A stretch of DNA of 64,000 bases from Serendipita indica DSM 11827 (lineage: Eukaryota > Basidiomycota > Agaricomycetes > Sebacinales > Serendipitaceae). Within the stretch, counting starts at the first letter, position 1. Each line of letters opens with the position of its first letter. The notes beneath the pieces were generated by a model, which saw nothing but the letters and a program-made list of their open reading frames with translations, did no database searches and was not told where the DNA came from. Location of the stretch: contig CAJVGD010000012.1 of NCBI GenBank assembly GCA_910890315.1, positions 992,001-1,056,000 on the forward strand, given 5' to 3'. The translations under genes and the position numbers were made by a program. Below are positions 35,566 to 46,700 of the stretch, in pieces.

Positions 35566-37752
35566 CTAAACTGAGATGACATTCTTGAGCGCAGAGATGG
35601 AAGGACTGAAGAAGTATTCTCCGCCTCTGGCGAGAACCTGGTTCGATTAATCGTCAATTCCTGGAGTTCATAGACCAATGTCAGACGTACCCAGAACTGC
35701 CAAGCTTTTATAATATCGTTAGGGTGGTCGACGTCTGCGCCCGACATCCAGATGGTTCCGCCGTTACTGTTGCCAAAGATCATGTCGAACCCGGGCTATA
35801 TCATCATGTCAGAGGGAAGAGAATCCACACAGTTGAGCAGACACTGTACCTGGGGGGTCTTGCCAGGCGCAAAGTTGACATCGTTGGCCCACTTCATCTG
35901 GATAAAGCGATAGCCCCGATCGATCTGGGACTGATAGGAGACAAATGCAAGACCGCGCTCCATGTCAGGATCCTGGGACGAAGTATTGGTGGCATATTCC
36001 TGTTGTGTCGGTTCTGGTCCATATGGGATACCTGAAGACATTAGTACCCAGGATAAGCTTTCGCTGTGACCCATACCAGCTCGCATGATTGCATTCCTGA
36101 TTGCTCGTTAGCTTGTTACTGTCAAGCAGGAAGTTGGCTTACAGAGGAGTATTCTGGTCTGCTCGAGGTCGGGTTTTCCTATGCAAGAATGTTATCCAAT
36201 AGTCCAGTTGGAGTCTCAAACTCGCCTTGTATGTGCGGCGAAAGGACAGTGGCTCTGGTCGGTGGCCAGATTGAAGCCAGTGTGGGAGTAGTCAAAGTTG
36301 TTGTTGGCATTGGGGTTAGCTCCAAGGGCCGGATTGTCAACAAGCGGCGTCAGATCGACAGGTGCACCCTATTGCAATGAAAACATGCACAGTTTTATAA
36401 AATATACTTACACTCTTCCAGCGACCCATCATACGAGCTCCCAGCAAGTCTGCACGCTGGGCGAGAGTCATCCCTGGCATAGATGCAGGCGCAGGTGGTG
36501 CCCAATCGCGCAAGAACTGATCGAATTCCGGAACAAATTGCTGAAGTTGCCTGAAAACGAGGAAAGACCCGTCTTTTGCCCACGCCGGTCGGACAGACTG
36601 CAAGGTATCGCCCACCTCACCGACGAGAATAACACCAGCATTAATAAGTTGTTGACCTGGGACCGGGTTGATGTTAAAGCCAGCGACGGCAGGCTGGCTG
36701 ACACCGTCGAGATATCCAAACACTACAGTCGTAAGCTTCAACTCTCCTGCAGTGGCAATGACCTACTTTCGTGACCATCATATGGTGGTGGACGAATGTT
36801 GCCTTGAAGCTCATGCATCTTGGTTATATCCGAACCAAACAAGGCTTCGAGCCAGTTCACCATCGCATTGATGTTAATCATGTCATCAGAGGCGATGAGG
36901 AATACACCATGAATTTTGGTGCCAATGAAAGCGTTGAGCCAATACTTGAAGCCGGGGTCACCAAGATTGTTGGCATCGGCAGCCTGACCGTTTGAGAATG
37001 GGCTGTCGAAGAGATTATCGTTGATACCAAGTGTGTAGAGGCCAGTCTGGCTAAAAGCGACGTTGAGGCAAACGACGGGCTGACTGCTGACGCTGAGGAG
37101 ATCGAGGGTGCTGGTGACACGAGGAACCACATAGGTATGGAACTTCTTCTTGAATGACTTAGGTTCGTTAATGTGGAAGAAGTAGAACAATTCGAGCTTC
37201 TTCTTCATTCCGACCCTATATCATATCAGCTCATATCAGCTCCACACTAGGAAGACTACTTACAAGATATCGCCCTGAATGTCGGTAGCATTCAACGTGG
37301 CATTCCTGATGACTTGATCTTTAGTTGGAAGATCGTAGATGCCTCTGATGTCTAACAAGATTATCATCAGCGCGCCCTCCATGGCGGTGGCTTAGCTCAC
37401 CTGCGAGCATGCTTTGGTTACGGATGCCATCGAGGATGGGATCCTTCGCCGTAAACGTAGGGTTTATCGAGGTACTAGTAGTACTCGATGTAGTCGACGT
37501 AGTCTTAGTCGACGTAGTCTTGGTTGACGAAGACGAGGATTGAACGACAGTGCTAGTCGATTTAGTTGAGGTCTTTGTGGTCGTTGTCTGAAGGACTATC
37601 GAGGAAACGGGCGTTGCAATCCTGGTGACCGTGACACGGGTCGCCGGGAGAGTATCAATGTTCGTTACGACAAAGGTAGGTGCGACTGCCGCCACGGCCC
37701 CTTGGACGCAGAGGCCCGCAAAGGCGAGAGCCTGGAACAGCTTGAGATTCAT
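35566..37752 (-). CDS. Secreted dye-decolorizing peroxidase, tandem copy 1
   Basis: DyP-type haem peroxidases oxidise phenols and recalcitrant dyes with hydrogen peroxide outside the hypha. The product starts with a signal peptide (MNLKLFQALAFAGLCVQGAV), has a Thr/Ser-rich pro-region, then MKKKLELFYFFHINEPKSFK, GNIRPPPYDGHES, the catalytic GYLDGVSQPAVAGF (GXXDG motif with the distal aspartate), RPAWAKDGSFLVFRQLQQ, NNFDYSHTGFNLATDQSHCP with FAAHIRKTRPRAD (proximal-histidine region), ERGLAFVSYQSQI and the end GGEYFFSPSISALKNVISV. At least eight introns. The key motifs are all present, so it is likely active. A TATATC-type box lies 60-70 nt upstream. Copy 2 follows at 38603-40704 in the same orientation. 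Confidence 0.93.
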
Positions 37753-38602
37753 GGAAGGACTGGAAGGGGGAAAGAGCGAAGCTGTGGGCTGTCCACATAC
37801 CTCTGTTTGGGGGTAGATATAGGCAAGCCACCCTTGCTTCGTCTCTTGCTCCGCCGAGCCCCCTGTCAAGTTTCTAGTTAGTTGATGGCTCAAGGTAGTA
37901 CACAAATGAGCCTGTCATGTCTGTAAAACGCCGTTTCCCTATGGCTGCCAGACGCGGCCCGTTCACGGCGAAACGAGGGATCATGAATGATAGATCCGAA
38001 TGAGGTGGTCAAAGGTCGCCTGACGGGTATGATTTCCGCATATGTCACTTTGAGGCCTGTCCAGTATCGTGTCAGAACAGCGAGTCGGTCATTTGCGAGG
38101 TATGCGTCCTGCACTCAAAGATCCCGGCATCCAGAATGCATGACAGGAGTAGTAGATGAAATGAAGAATCCGTAAACAGTATAGAAGGATGTGATACCTT
38201 GTCCTGCATTGTTATCAGAAAATCTAGAGTCTGGAATTCTGGGGGATCGCTCAGGGCTGATGAATGAGATCAGAAGCTTGGCAGGAGCGTCGGAATTGTC
38301 CTCCTGACTGAGTTGGGCTCTCACGGGATGATCCTAGAAATTGAATAGGCACCTCCGCAAAGTCGCCGCCGTTGGCATCTGAGTATAGAGCACCCGGCCC
38401 AATCGCCACTGGCAGATTGGGTCATCGGCGGCATGAGTTGCGACGTCGTAGCATGGGATTCGGGGGATAGTAAACGTGCTGAGCGGTGAGGCTCATTGGT
38501 ACCTGGAAAAAAAAGGGATGGATTCTGTCGCATATAGATAGCCCTCATACGGTAAGGGCATCATTGGGTGTAATCAAAGGAATGAGTCGCCGTTGGGGAT
38601 GC
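37753..38602. other. Spacer between the two DyP genes
   Basis: About 0.85 kb that holds the DyP1 promoter and the DyP2 3' flank. On the minus strand a TATATCTAC-like string lies at 37812-37820. No gene is supported. Confidence 0.4.
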
Positions 38603-40704
38603 CTATACTGAGATTACGTCGCGAATGGCAGATATACTCGGACTGAAGAAATACTCTCCGCCACGAGATATCACATGGTCGAAGAGCATCTTGAGCTTCC
38701 AGGTCGGGTTATCAATATCTGCTCCTGACATCCAACGAGTTGCGCCCGCATTTTGACCAAAAATCAGGTCAAAACCAGGCTGAATGAATTGTTCTCAGAG
38801 AATTCAAGCTTTCGGGTTAGTGGACTTACCACGGGATTCTTTCCAGGAGCAAAATTGATTGCATTTGCCCACTGTGTTTGGATAAACTGGAACCCCAAGT
38901 CGATATTGGATTGGTAGGACACGAAGGCGAGGCCTCTTTCACTTGATGAAAGGACGCTTGATTGGTTACTGAAAGCCTCTGCCCGGCTCACTATCAGATC
39001 GTTAGCGTGAACAATAGATAGGAGAAAAGACCCCACATTCTGGGCCGTAGGGGATGCCTGAAGTAAACACGTCAGTTGATCATCGTATTTGTATGTAGGT
39101 ACTGCATACCAGCTCGCATAATAGCATTCCTGGTTATGAGCTTTCAATATCCGATCTCAAGAGGTAAGCAAACTACGTACAACGGGGTGCTGAGATCAGC
39201 GCGTGGGCGAGTTTTCCTAGTGATCATCAGTAAGTGTGTTGGCGAGGCAAGTGTTCAATAGTGATACCTGATGTGCGCCGCAAATGGGCAATGGGTCTGA
39301 TCCGTGTTGATATTGAATCCAGTGTGAGAGAAGTCAAACTTGTTATTTATGAGTGGATTCGCTCCCATCGTAGGGTTGTCAACAAGAGGGGTCAAGTCGA
39401 CAGGAGCACCCTGAAGAGAGCAGGTAAGCATCGAATCACTCGCCCCTGTGGCAAACTCACACTCTTCCAGCGACCGACGATTCGTGCACCAAGAAGTTCG
39501 GCACGTTCAGCAAGGGTCATTGAAGGCGAAGCCGTGGGTGCAGGAGGGGCATTATCAAGCAAAAACTTGTTGAATTCGGGTACAAGCTGTTTGAGTTGAC
39601 GGAAAACGAGGAAAGAACCGTCTTTAGCCCATTTCGGTCGCGAACCAAGCCGAGAATCGCCAGGTTCGCCAGTCAGAATGACACCAGGTGACACAACTTG
39701 CTGTCCTGGGGCCGGAACGAGGTTGAAACCAGCAACTGCGGGCTGACCGATTCCATCAAGGAACCCGAACACTGCAGAGGAATGAGGGACAAGCGGGAAG
39801 ACCAACGGTTACACACTTTCGTGACCATCATTAGGAGGTGGTCTAATGTTGCCTTGGAGGGTATATAGCTTTGTCATGTCGGTCCCAAATAGGGTCTCGA
39901 GCCATTTGACCATCGCAACAAGATTGGATGACGAGTCAGATGCAATCAGAAATACGCCGTGAACTTTCGTGCCAGCAAAAGCTGATATCCAATTGCTGAG
40001 TACATCTCCCAGATTTGAAGCGTCAGCAAACTGGCCTCTGTTGAATGGGGTGTCACCAAGGTTGGCGGTGATGCCGAGGCTGACGAGTCCAGTACGCGTG
40101 AATGCAAGGTTGAGACACACGATAGGCTGAGTGGAAGTGCTGAGCAGTTGAAAGGTACTGGTGATGCGAGGCACGACGTAGGTATGAAGTTTCTTCTTAA
40201 ACGCCTTCGGTTCGTTGATACTGAAAAAGTAGAATAGTTCTAGCTTTTTCTTCATGCCTATACTAGACCACTGTTTAGTACGGTATCGTCTGCTGATGAG
40301 ATACTCACAGTATGTCGCCTTGGATGTCGGTAACATTCAAAGTCTTATTTTGTACAACTTCACCCTGTTGAGGGAGGCTGTAAATGCCCTTGATGTCTGC
40401 ACGACCGAAACTAAGTAAAACAACAAGGAGAAGGTGTGGCGCACCAGCCAGCATATTCACTGTTCGGCGGGAGTCGAGGATTGGATCCTGCTCCGAGAAG
40501 TTAGACGCAGTAGCTGTCGTCGTCTGAGAATCGGTGGCGGTTGCAAAGGTATCTGTCGCATCCCATGTAGCGAGCGTGAGTGTTGGCTGGGCAGTTTGAA
40601 ACGTCGCCGAGGTATTTGGGAGAGCGAACGTGGTTGCAGCTTGAACAGTTAGTGATCCCCGAAGGGTGAGCCCAACTACAAGGAACGCTTGCAATAGCCT
40701 CATC
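38603..40704 (-). CDS. Secreted dye-decolorizing peroxidase, tandem copy 2
   Basis: Paralogue of the gene at 35566-37752. Signal peptide MRLLQAFLVVGLTLRGSLTV, a Thr-rich pro-region, MKKKLELFYFFSINEPKAFK, GNIRPPPNDGHES, catalytic GFLDGIGQPAVAGF, RPKWAKDGSFLVFRQLKQLV, NKFDFSHTGFNINTDQTHCP with FAAHIRKTRPRAD, ERGLAFVSYQSNI and GGEYFFSPSISAIRDVISV before TAG at 38603-38605. Introns sit at the same places as in copy 1. The two differ mostly in the pro-region and in surface loops such as NLGDVLSNWISAFAGTKVHG. A TATAAAAAAGA lies about 48 nt upstream and a CGG/CCG inverted repeat about 135 nt upstream. Confidence 0.93.
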
Positions 40705-40751
40705 AGTGAAAAGGAGTGGCTTTGATCACGTCGAGAGGTGAGAGTCGATGT

Positions 40752-40762
40752 CTTTTTTATAC
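40752..40762 (-). promoter_or_regulatory. DyP2 TATA box
   Basis: TATAAAAAAGA on the minus strand, 48-58 nt upstream of the DyP2 ATG. It overlaps a 14-bp palindrome TATACTCGAGTATA at 40758-40771. Confidence 0.6.
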
Positions 40763-40838
40763 TCGAGTATATGGTTCCTGTTGGAACGTTTGTTGACCTC
40801 TGGTCAGTAGGGGTACGCCAAATCATTCATTCACTATC

Positions 40839-40853
40839 CGGACGGTCCGTCCG
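40839..40853. promoter_or_regulatory. CGG/CCG inverted repeat upstream of DyP2
   Basis: CGGACGG, one base, then CCGTCCG: perfect 7-bp arms about 135 nt upstream of the DyP2 ATG. The arrangement resembles a dimeric zinc-cluster (Zn2Cys6) binding site. Function inferred. Confidence 0.4.
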
Positions 40854-42062
40854 CGGTAGAATGATGGATCAAACGTCATCCATCGGTTTCATTTCTGGCT
40901 GTAGGCGCCATTACATACGTCAAATAGTCCTCAAAGTCTCTATCTGCTCTGGAAAGGAGAGCAAAAATATCGCGGTGCCAAGGGGAAGGGCGGTTCACGC
41001 CGGATCCGAGGCGCAATCTCTTGGCGGAGAAAAGTGGGCAAGCATATCGGACCTGAGATCAGCCAGGGGACTCCTAAGTAGCGAAATGTCAAAAAGTGCC
41101 AGAGGAATGGGGTAGATGAGTTGTTCTGCGAGCTGACCAGGTTCGGCCATTATCATGGACATGAACATCCAAATCGGCATCATCCCTCCAGGCACAATAT
41201 TTGGCAATGCTCCCATTCTGTCACCCCGTGATGGGATGGGCCGTCGGAGAGGATCAGACCCTCTTCTCTCGTGTCCAAGTACAGGGATGGATCCAGGCCT
41301 GTTGTATAGAATTTACGGGTCACACGAGCAGGATATTGAGGCTGCGTCGTACCTTGCAAGTGCCTTTGTGCAGCGATCCGAAGACCCAAGAATGGCGCCT
41401 TGTGCGCCTAGTATGATGAAAATTCTTATGAATGGTGTCAAAAGGTGCTTTGAATACGGTCGTGTCCTCTACTCACATTTTGATGGATGCATCCCGCCGA
41501 CATTGGCTGCGATGAACCGTGATTTCCGGAATCGCGTCATATCTAGTATATCGGAGGTTCCTCTTATCATCTACTCCTTCAGGAATGCTCCAGAGCCCCG
41601 TTCCAGGAATGAGCGACAATCAGGCGGGAAAGAAGGCGTGGGCAATCAATGGTGACATGTTTGACCGACGAGGGGACGCATAACGGCCCTGATGTGGCCT
41701 CATAAGGAACATTGGGATGTCTATTCGACGCAGGGATCGATCTATGCTTCCTCTGCAAGATTGCCGGGGAGTGTTGACTTGTACAGGCCAGAGACGGGCT
41801 ACACGGTCCGAATATTTCTTCAAAAAACAGGTATCGTCCACTTCTACGTCGCGCTGAGCTCGTCAATGTCCTGTCGCGGCTTTTGTCCTTGGGAAATGCC
41901 TACGCTGGACGTCACGCCATTGATCTGAATCGTACGCGTGAATCTTTCTAGCTTTTATGTGTCTAGCTGCGACTTGGAGCTCGACATTCTCGCCGTCCAA
42001 AAATATACAAAACTATGGTAGACCACAAGCTTGATCCCTGACCACCACACCATCAACGGAGA

Positions 42063-43061
42063 ATGTCGTCTGCATACCCAGCAAACAACCCGCCATCCTA
42101 TGGTACTGTTCCCGGAAAACCATATCGCGACGAAGAAGCAGAGCAGCATGAGCCGTTGCTGTTCCATGACCAAGGCGCTGGCCCAAGCAACGCGAATGCC
42201 ATCTACAACCAAGCTGAGGATCTTCCAGACGACTTTAAGGTGCGTCAATATTGCCAACTTGTCACTACAATATGGCGAAGCGTGCTGACTTAGTGTCCCA
42301 GTATGGTGTAAATGTAGCATCCAGCGCCATTGAAGTCCGTCAGGCGTTTGTTCGCAAGGTGTATAGCATCCTCTTCGCTCAAATTGTAGCAACTACCATC
42401 GTTGGAGGAGCGCTCTCTCAGAGCGTCTCGGCCATTAGCTGGATCCAGAACCAGTAAGTCCCACGGCACCATCCAACGACGTTGAGCTCACTAGCTGTAG
42501 TGTCTGGGCATTCTATATCCCTCTTTTTGGATCTCTCATCTTCCTTGGTTTGCTCTACTGGAAGCGCCACTCCTCTCCCATGAACTTTGTCCTCTTGGGA
42601 GTCTTCACCTTGATGGAGGCAGTCACGCTGGGTGTCGCAGTGGCGTTCTACGATAACATCATTGTGATGCAAGCGCTCCTCATTACCGTTGGCGTCTTCC
42701 TCGGTTTGACGCTGTTTACATTCCAATCGAAAGTGAGTCGTCTACTCACGTTCCACTGGCTGGTATTGACAAACAACAGTACGATTTCTCTGGAATGGCA
42801 CCTTTCCTCTTTGGTGGATTGATGGCACTCGTCGCCACTGGCCTCGTCGGCATCTTCATCCCTTTCTCCCGCACAGTGGACCTCGTCTATGCCGCAGGAG
42901 GCTGCGTCATTTTCTCCGGCTACATTGTTTACGATACATATGTCATCAACAAGAAACTCAGTCCCGACGAATACATCATGGGCGCCATTAGCCTCTACCT
43001 CGACTTTATCAACCTCTTCCTTTCTATCCTCCGCGTTCTCAACAACGTGTCTGAGCGATAA
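42063..43061 (+). CDS. BXI1: BAX inhibitor-1/Lifeguard family membrane protein
   Basis: Seven-helix TMBIM-family protein of ER, Golgi or vacuole, linked to calcium leak and cell-death control. N-terminal cytoplasmic part MSSAYPANNPPSYGTVPGKP is Pro-rich; then VNVASSAIEVRQAFVRKVYS, helices ILFAQIVATTIVGGALSQSV, FYIPLFGSLIFLGLLYWKRH, NFVLLGVFTLMEAVTLGVAV, ALLITVGVFLGLTLFTF, YDFSGMAPFLFGGLMALVAT, GGCVIFSGYIVYDTYVINKK and the family end DEYIMGAISLYLDFINLFLS with ILRVLNNVSER. The YDTYVI and SLYLDFINLFL blocks define the family. Four or five exons; stop TAA at 43059-43061. Confidence 0.93.
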
Positions 43062-43217
43062 ATCGGAGCAATTCTCTCAAGCAACCCGAGAAAACGCGAA
43101 ATGACGTAGAATAGTTTGCAGATGTTGCTACATGTATAGTAACTCGAGATTGGTTATGACAGCTTTCTTCATATTATTCAGTATACTGCTTCAAATCAAA
43201 GAATATCCACGTACACT

Positions 43218-43625
43218 TTAGAAATCCGTCACTTTTCCACCATAGCTCCAATCATTATGTTTGACCGGCTCCCGCTTTGGACCTCCCCTTTCACCAGTGA
43301 CAGGATTCACATCGCCCTCGAATTCTGCGGGTATCGGTTTCCTCGCATCAGGATGTCGCTCCACAGCCGCCTCGAGCAACTCGTCGCCATTGCTCGACGT
43401 GACGTGAGTCTTTGGAGAGGTTGAAAGCGGCGCTTGAGCTTTTCTAACAAGTTCTTCAAACTCTTTTTGATCCTCTAAAGGTAATGGGTGTGGCCCTGGT
43501 CGCGCAATAAATGGATTTGACGGTGTTGTGCTGCTGCGTAATCCCATGGGCGAACTCGATATCCCCCGCCGTATACCCAAGGAGGTGATTCGTTTGATAC
43601 GTAGGACATGGCGGCTCGAGGACAT
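43218..43625 (-). CDS. SDH8: SDHAF4: succinate dehydrogenase assembly factor 4
   Basis: Mitochondrial matrix chaperone of flavinated Sdh1, protecting it until it joins Sdh2. Intron-less, about 135 residues. The N-terminus is an Arg/Ser-rich presequence (MSSSRHVLRIKRITSLGIRR), the middle is Pro-rich, and the end is the diagnostic DUF1674 block: FEGDVNPVTGERGGPKREPV, KHNDWSYGGKVTDF at the extreme C-terminus. Start chosen at the first ATG in frame (43623-43625). Tail-to-tail with BXI1 and head-to-tail with PLD. Confidence 0.92.
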   Translation of the reverse strand: MSSSRHVLRIKRITSLGIRRGISSSPMGLRSSTTPSNPFIARPGPHPLPLEDQKEFEELVRKAQAPLSTSPKTHVTSSNGDELLEAAVERHPDARKPIPAEFEGDVNPVTGERGGPKREPVKHNDWSYGGKVTDF

Positions 43626-43734
43626 GGCTAAGATGGCGGAGTTCAAGATTTACAGCACGTGAAAACAACTTTCGTATTCGATTATTCCATACATTCTTTC
43701 CCAAACCATTCAATCCTTTAGAATCGACGCCGCC

Positions 43735-46700
43735 TCAGATGTAGATTGGCAAGGTGGGGTCGTATTTTGCCCATCTGACGCCAGTGGTCAATCCTGGCTC
43801 TTCGATCAAAAAGTCGACCGCTCCCTCGACAAGATGCCCTTGCACCGAGTTGAGCTTGTCCTTGATCGTCTGCAGCGGCATCTCTGTCGCGGCAATGTGA
43901 CCAGCCTTGACCTTGGGCACATAGGCCTCGCTACACAAATCACCATTAGAACAAGCTGCGTGGACTTTGACCAGACTGACTATTGATTCCAGTTTCTAAC
44001 GTTGTTCGAAGGCACCGTTTTGAAGATTTCCGAGAACACTTGCGTATTCTTGTGGGCAGTGTTATTCCACAGCTGTTCGAACTCGTCCGACAGCGGGTCT
44101 GCAACCATTTGATCTTCACGAGACATTGTAGTGTCCTTGTGAGGATGAGGGACGGGGGTCATGTAAGACGTAACCTGTCCAACCGTCTCGGGTTCGCAGT
44201 GCTGAGGCTTGATGAGACCAAGATGCTCTTTGAAAAGCGCGCGACGGAGTGTGGCTGCGAAACGAGCTGCTTTGTACTTTAGATCTGTCAGCCTTGATCC
44301 GATTATGTAAAGAATATCCTTACAGGTTGACCGTTCATCCTGCTGTTGATCATATCGGAATCTTCGACGACCAGAGCAATTTCAGAGTCACCATCACCCT
44401 TCTGACTTCGGTCGTTCAAATTGGCGCTCCCCATAATAACACGCCTGTCGTCGACGATCATGACCTGATCACTATGAGTGTGGATGGAAAATTTGCGAGT
44501 AATTTATCACCTTCGAATGAATGTAAAGGAGTTCAGTGATGTAGCAGTCCCTCTCCTCGGCTTCATCACCAAGCCATCTCTCATCGTGGAGGGTCGTGAT
44601 GTCCTGCATGGCATGGTGACCGACAGAGTCACTGACTTCGTCGTCCTTGCGCCCAGCACCGGCTTCAAATGTTTTGAGGATGCGATCGGCTTCTTCTTCC
44701 GTCTCGGGATACTTTATGTCCTCAGTCTTGCTTGCGTCTCCCTCTTCGACAATACCGTCCTTTGTGGGAACTGGAGCTTTGATAGCAACTGGGAGAATCG
44801 TTGAAAAACATCAATTACGACAGAGAGCCACATACCGGTGTCCTGAACCCATATTTCCGCCTCGTCAATCTTTCCAATCCATTTCCTTGCGAGAGCTACT
44901 TGGGCTTGGTGGAAGGTAACACCAGTTTTCTCCTCCATCTGCTTGATGAACGTGGAATACGGGCCGTTGATGCGATCATAGGCACGGAGGTGATACCAGC
45001 GAACATAGTCCTCACTAGATCATTTGAGTATATCATCAAGCCTCGCATTGCCTACCCACGGATTATAACCAGCGGCGCGGATTTTCTCCTGAAATTCACC
45101 ATTATTCACCAGTCCTAGGCCCGAAGAATACATACCATGATTGAATCTCCACCACGATTAATAGTTCGGTACTGAGCACCCAATATGATCTGAACGGCGC
45201 TCGCGTCCTTAATGTCACCAGCAAAAGCGGGCACTTCGGGAATGACAATAATGACCTGGAAATTTCTCATCAGAAATGAGCACGTCAGAAGCATAATCCT
45301 ACCTTGAACTTCTCACCGGCCTTAGCGGCAGTGAGGATACGATTGACCAAAGCGCCAGCAATCTGGTTCACAACGGCCGCGTTCTCAACGGTGTTGGAGA
45401 TGCTGATAACTATGAGAGGGTGAAATTTCCCGTTTATATTGCTCACAAGAATTGGTTCTCACTAAAGTAAGGTCAATCGCGTCTCCAAATCCAGTGCATC
45501 GACTTACATATAGATGAAATGTTTCGCTTCGTTAATAAGTTGGATATCTATCATGGAGATTAGGGGATCCCCTGACATCCTGTAAGTGGCTCACTTACAA
45601 GCATTTTGAATAGAATGCTCTGTCAAGTATCCATGCGACCAATCCGAGATACTACGAACGACTTGAACACGACAAGTCGCTTTGTTAAAGTCGTGAGAAT
45701 GATCATCGGGATCCTCTTCAGCATCATGATCGTTCATACGACGAAGGAACCTCTCCTTGTAGTGCACGCCACGCCGGGCAACCGCGTGAAAGTCGGGATG
45801 GCCTGAAATTAGCATGAGAATGATTCACAGAAAGTAAGGGGACATACTGGCAATCGGCTCGTTTGGAGAAGCCGAAATATCATGAGGGAATGCGAGCCAA
45901 GGATAGCGCTCCATCTCTTGATACTTGCGCTTCTTAACTTCGTTCTTTACGTGGTTTAGATGAATCATCTTGGTTGCTGTCATCATTTGTAAAGACGTAC
46001 CCATCGCTCAATGAAATGCTGAGCAATATCCAACACGCTAGGACCGACGATAGTCATATGCACATCGTGCCATGGCTTTAAAGGTGGTTAAAGGTGGCTA
46101 GTTTCCGTAATGATGGTCTCCATACCATGCGACCTGAATAAGGGGTTAATCGTGCACCAATAACTGGCAAAACACTCACCAGTCTCAAGTGTGGAGATCT
46201 GGTTAGATACGTAATGATCAACCTTTTGGAAATCCAACACTCGAGCATTATTGTAATCCTGTTGGTTATTGGTCCATAAACCAGATAATCAAGGCAGCAC
46301 ATACCTGCCCAGGGAATAAAGTACGGTCATGCTCAGTGACATGAGCGTCCGCCAAAGGGCTAAAATAGGTCAAATTCCTCACAACGAACGAAACTGCCAC
46401 ACATACTGGGAGTGCGTGTCCCAACGACCGAAGCACAAATCAAGGCCGCCAATCTATTGCGAATCAGCAGAATCTCACATAGTGATCCACCTTACGGAAG
46501 CGTAATGATAATCGACGATAACGACCTAGGACGAATGAGCGACAGCCATGGACCTCAAGGAGGTACTGTTACTTTCTAAACAGGTATTAACTATGGCCGT
46601 TGTAGGAGGATCTCAGTCTCACCTCGTGGTGGCTCCAGAATTGGATGCTATCTTTGGAGCCAATATGGTCTGGATGACGCTAAGACAATGAGACGAAGCC

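Larger units (their letters stand above)
40705..42062. other. Long intergenic stretch upstream of DyP2 and BI-1
   Basis: About 1.36 kb. It holds the DyP2 promoter and, at the right end, the leader of the BAX-inhibitor gene. A forward frame is open from 41155 to 41655 (166 residues, start MDMNIQIGIIPPGTIFGNAP). It has no family pattern and frame changes within the following 200 bases, so it may be chance or a decayed gene. Confidence 0.4.

Noticed and set aside
41155-41655. Forward open frame of 166 residues between DyP2 and BXI1
   Set aside because: No family pattern, no splice signals that extend it; kept only as a remark in the intergenic entry.
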